From: Planctomycetaceae bacterium
GTDB taxonomy: Bacteria > Planctomycetota > Planctomycetia > Pirellulales > UBA1268
Direction: 5' to 3'
Assembly (NCBI GenBank): GCA_009691925.1
Contig: SIAG01000015.1
Location: 1-21,832, forward strand
DNA length: 21,832 bases
Program-made: the position numbers and the translations under genes
The notes under the pieces: model-generated
Told to the model about the DNA's origin: nothing
Database searches by the model: none
The model's input: only the letters and a program-made list of their open reading frames with translations
Shown: positions 20,449 through 21,832 of the stretch, piece after piece
Layout of the letters: every line of letters starts with the position of its first letter
Position numbering within the stretch: position 1 is the stretch's first letter

Positions 20449-21348
20449 TCAGTTCGCATTCGTCGGCTGCTTTGCCGCGTCCCACGCGCCAGGGGAAAAA
20501 CCAACCTGTTCCGGGTGTCGTTCGAGCAAGGGCCGCCAGATCGCGAGGCAATATCTGGCGAGCGGCTCGAAGGCGAGGATGTCGGAGGAGCGGGCCGGAG
20601 CGATTGCGGGTTCGCCGAACGACAGATGGAAGAGCCAGGGCTTCTCCTGCCAACAGACGGCGGGGATGACGCTTGCTTCCGCCAAGGCGGCCAGTCGATA
20701 CGGACCGACGTGGATGCGAATCGTGCCGAGGGCCCAGGGCATCGTGACGGCGTCTTTGGTTGGCACGTCGCAGGCCACGAGGAGGCACTTGCCGTCTCGC
20801 AGGAAGGCATACGCCGACCGGATTTTCGCGCGCGGGAACGAATGTGGCAATCCCGCCAGTGGTGAGCGACGGTCCACGGCTCGATGGATCAAACGTCGCT
20901 TTTCGCTGCTCTGCGGAGCGTACGTGAGCGAGGCGACGCTCACCCCGTGCGCCCGCAAAAACAGTTGAATCAAGTGGACGTGGTGAGCATGAATCACTGC
21001 CAGCACCACCGGCCTCCGGGTGGCCTGGCAGTCCAGCACACGCTCCAAACCCGTCACAACGAATCGACGCTGCCAGGCTCGTGTCACGAAGCGCTCCGGC
21101 CAGAGCGTGGCGAGCCGCACGTACGTCTCACCGATGAAGCACCGCCACAGCTCTGCCGAGCCGAGCGGTCTGCCGCAGGCCTCGGCAAAGCCGCGTTGCG
21201 CTCTCCGGCCTGCCTCGCTAAGGGAGCGGCCGAAAGCGAACACGGCGACGAAAGGCCAGAGCACGCATGCAAGCATCGGAGGCGGCACGAGACGCTCGAC
21301 GAATCTGATGCCGTGGAAGAATGAGCGGTAGATCAATCTGGCAAGCAT
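20449..21348 (-). CDS. Lipid A biosynthesis-type acyltransferase (LpxL/HtrB-like)
   Basis: About 299 residues from the ATG at 21348; an ATG at 21426 would add 26 residues without family likeness, and neither has a clear Shine-Dalgarno. The hydrophobic MLACVLWPFVAVFAFG near the N-terminus is a membrane anchor. The pattern AVIHAHHVHLIQ, RLIHRAVDRR, IRSAYAFLRDGKCLLVACDVPT, VGPYRLAALAEASVIPAV follows the LPLAT/lauroyl acyltransferase family, which moves acyl chains from ACP to lipid acceptors at the inner membrane. The family HX4D motif is not clean: the His-rich HAHHVHL lacks the Asp. It is convergent with the P450-like gene, with five bases between stop codons, so it shares the locus but not the operon. 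A donor ACP is encoded 1 kb away. Confidence 0.72.
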   Translation of the reverse strand: MLARLIYRSFFHGIRFVERLVPPPMLACVLWPFVAVFAFGRSLSEAGRRAQRGFAEACGRPLGSAELWRCFIGETYVRLATLWPERFVTRAWQRRFVVTGLERVLDCQATRRPVVLAVIHAHHVHLIQLFLRAHGVSVASLTYAPQSSEKRRLIHRAVDRRSPLAGLPHSFPRAKIRSAYAFLRDGKCLLVACDVPTKDAVTMPWALGTIRIHVGPYRLAALAEASVIPAVCWQEKPWLFHLSFGEPAIAPARSSDILAFEPLARYCLAIWRPLLERHPEQVGFSPGAWDAAKQPTNAN

Positions 21349-21426
21349 GGGAGAGCCAACGGTGATGGGCTGGTGTGTGGCGGCGTGCCCGGCCGGCTGA
21401 GCATAGACGTTGGGTCTATGGATCAT

Positions 21427-21707
21427 GATGAGCAGTGATTTCCACGATGAACGCCCCCCGAAAGGCCCGCGGGGGTGATCGCCTCAAAGAGTTTTCAACG
21501 TGCTGCCATCCCCTCGACGGACCGGGGCTGGTTGGGCGGGGGCTACGCGTGTGGCCAGTTGGGAGCGCGGGATGCCAGTCATTTGCCGACTGCCTTGTCG
21601 TTAAGTCGTTTCCCAGTAGGGCCTTCGGCGCTCAAGTAATTTTCTGAAAACCGCGCTGTAAGAATTTGGCGTGGGGACGGCTAGCAGGGCGATCGCACCA
21701 TAAGTCA
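21427..21707. other. Noncoding stretch between acyltransferase gene and transposase fragment
   Basis: No convincing gene. It holds a GC-rich hairpin (CCCCCG at 21455-21460 pairing with CGGGGG at 21470-21475). It also has a segment GAGTTTTCAACGTGCTGCC near 21489-21507, which resembles the end sequences of some planctomycete IS elements. It should contain the promoter of the acyltransferase and the right end of the adjacent IS, but I cannot place either. Confidence 0.4.
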
Positions 21708-21832
21708 TTACCCGACAAGCACTTCGAGGAGGTAGTCGTCGTCCCAGCCTGCGGTGAGGCGTTTGTTTTTAATCCCGACCTTGTTGGTTGTTTCGTTCTT
21801 GAGCATGACCAGAGCGGTCTTGCGGAGGGTGC
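21708..21832 (-). CDS. ISAs1-like transposase, C-terminal fragment (runs off the right edge)
   Basis: The minus strand is open from the window edge to a TAA at 21708-21710 and gives 41 residues: TLRKTALVMLKNETTNKVGI, then KNKRLTAGWDDDYLLEVLVG. A final 'LRR.AL..LK......KR..AGWD..YLL.VL.G' is characteristic of the C-terminus of ISAs1-family DDE transposases. The rest lies outside the window, so intactness is unknown. Confidence 0.72.
   Translation of the reverse strand, partial: TLRKTALVMLKNETTNKVGIKNKRLTAGWDDDYLLEVLVG

Noticed and set aside
21489..21507. Terminal inverted repeat of the right-hand IS element
   Set aside because: The sequence resembles some IS ends, but the other end is outside the window and the distance from the transposase stop (about 200 bp) is long; it cannot be confirmed.
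21435..21647. 70-residue plus-strand frame after the acyltransferase gene
   Set aside because: No Shine-Dalgarno, no family likeness, and a biased composition; probably chance.

Overview
The window looks like a chromosomal segment of a planctomycete (Pirellulales/Gemmatales type). It is GC-rich and carries the gene set typical of that phylum: a DUF1549/DUF1553 (PSCyt2/PSD1) protein, a Tat-exported DUF1501 protein, a PPC-domain secreted protein and a large multi-CXXCH cytochrome-like protein with a PA14-like insert. No rRNA, tRNA or CRISPR array was seen.

Region 1 (1 to about 5.1 kb) is an accessory island. It starts with the C-terminal tail of an IS4-family transposase. It then holds a series of small defence- or conflict-type modules: a Uma2 nuclease-like gene, an AAA ATPase-DUF4143 gene, a REP-associated tyrosine transposase (RAYT), a Phd/VapC toxin-antitoxin pair, a nucleotidyltransferase with a small partner, and a nonsense-truncated antitoxin paralogue. 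A short repeat of about 28 bp (core GGTGCCAGCCACC, an A-run on its 5' side, AAATCTGGGCAAT on its 3' side) occurs six times. All six copies lie in this region and all are between genes, so that each module is bounded by copies. The RAYT is flanked by copies in inverted orientation, and this repeat is most simply read as its REP substrate. I saw no copy after about 4.84 kb.

Region 2 (5.1 to 7.0 kb) is a two-gene unit encoding a SIR2-like protein and a calcineurin-like metallophosphoesterase. It has a palindrome next to a promoter-like box in front and a strong hairpin behind. It is a candidate anti-phage or NAD-metabolism module. The SIR2 protein has Asn where the catalytic His is expected.

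Region 3 (7.05 to 19 kb) is planctomycete 'core' sequence, all on the plus strand: PPC-domain protein, DUF1549/1553 protein, DUF1501 protein, YheT-like alpha/beta hydrolase, a five-CXXCH protein with PA14-like insert, and an overlapping secreted beta-propeller protein. Together they look like an exported surface or periplasmic apparatus, plausibly for complex-polymer breakdown, but no substrate can be read from sequence.

Region 4 (19 to 21.4 kb) has an acyl carrier protein gene overlapping (ATGA) a reduced cytochrome P450-like gene. A convergent lipid-A-type acyltransferase gene follows, 5 bp away, suggesting acyl-chain or lipid chemistry. The window ends in a short noncoding stretch and the C-terminal tail of an ISAs1-like transposase on the minus strand.
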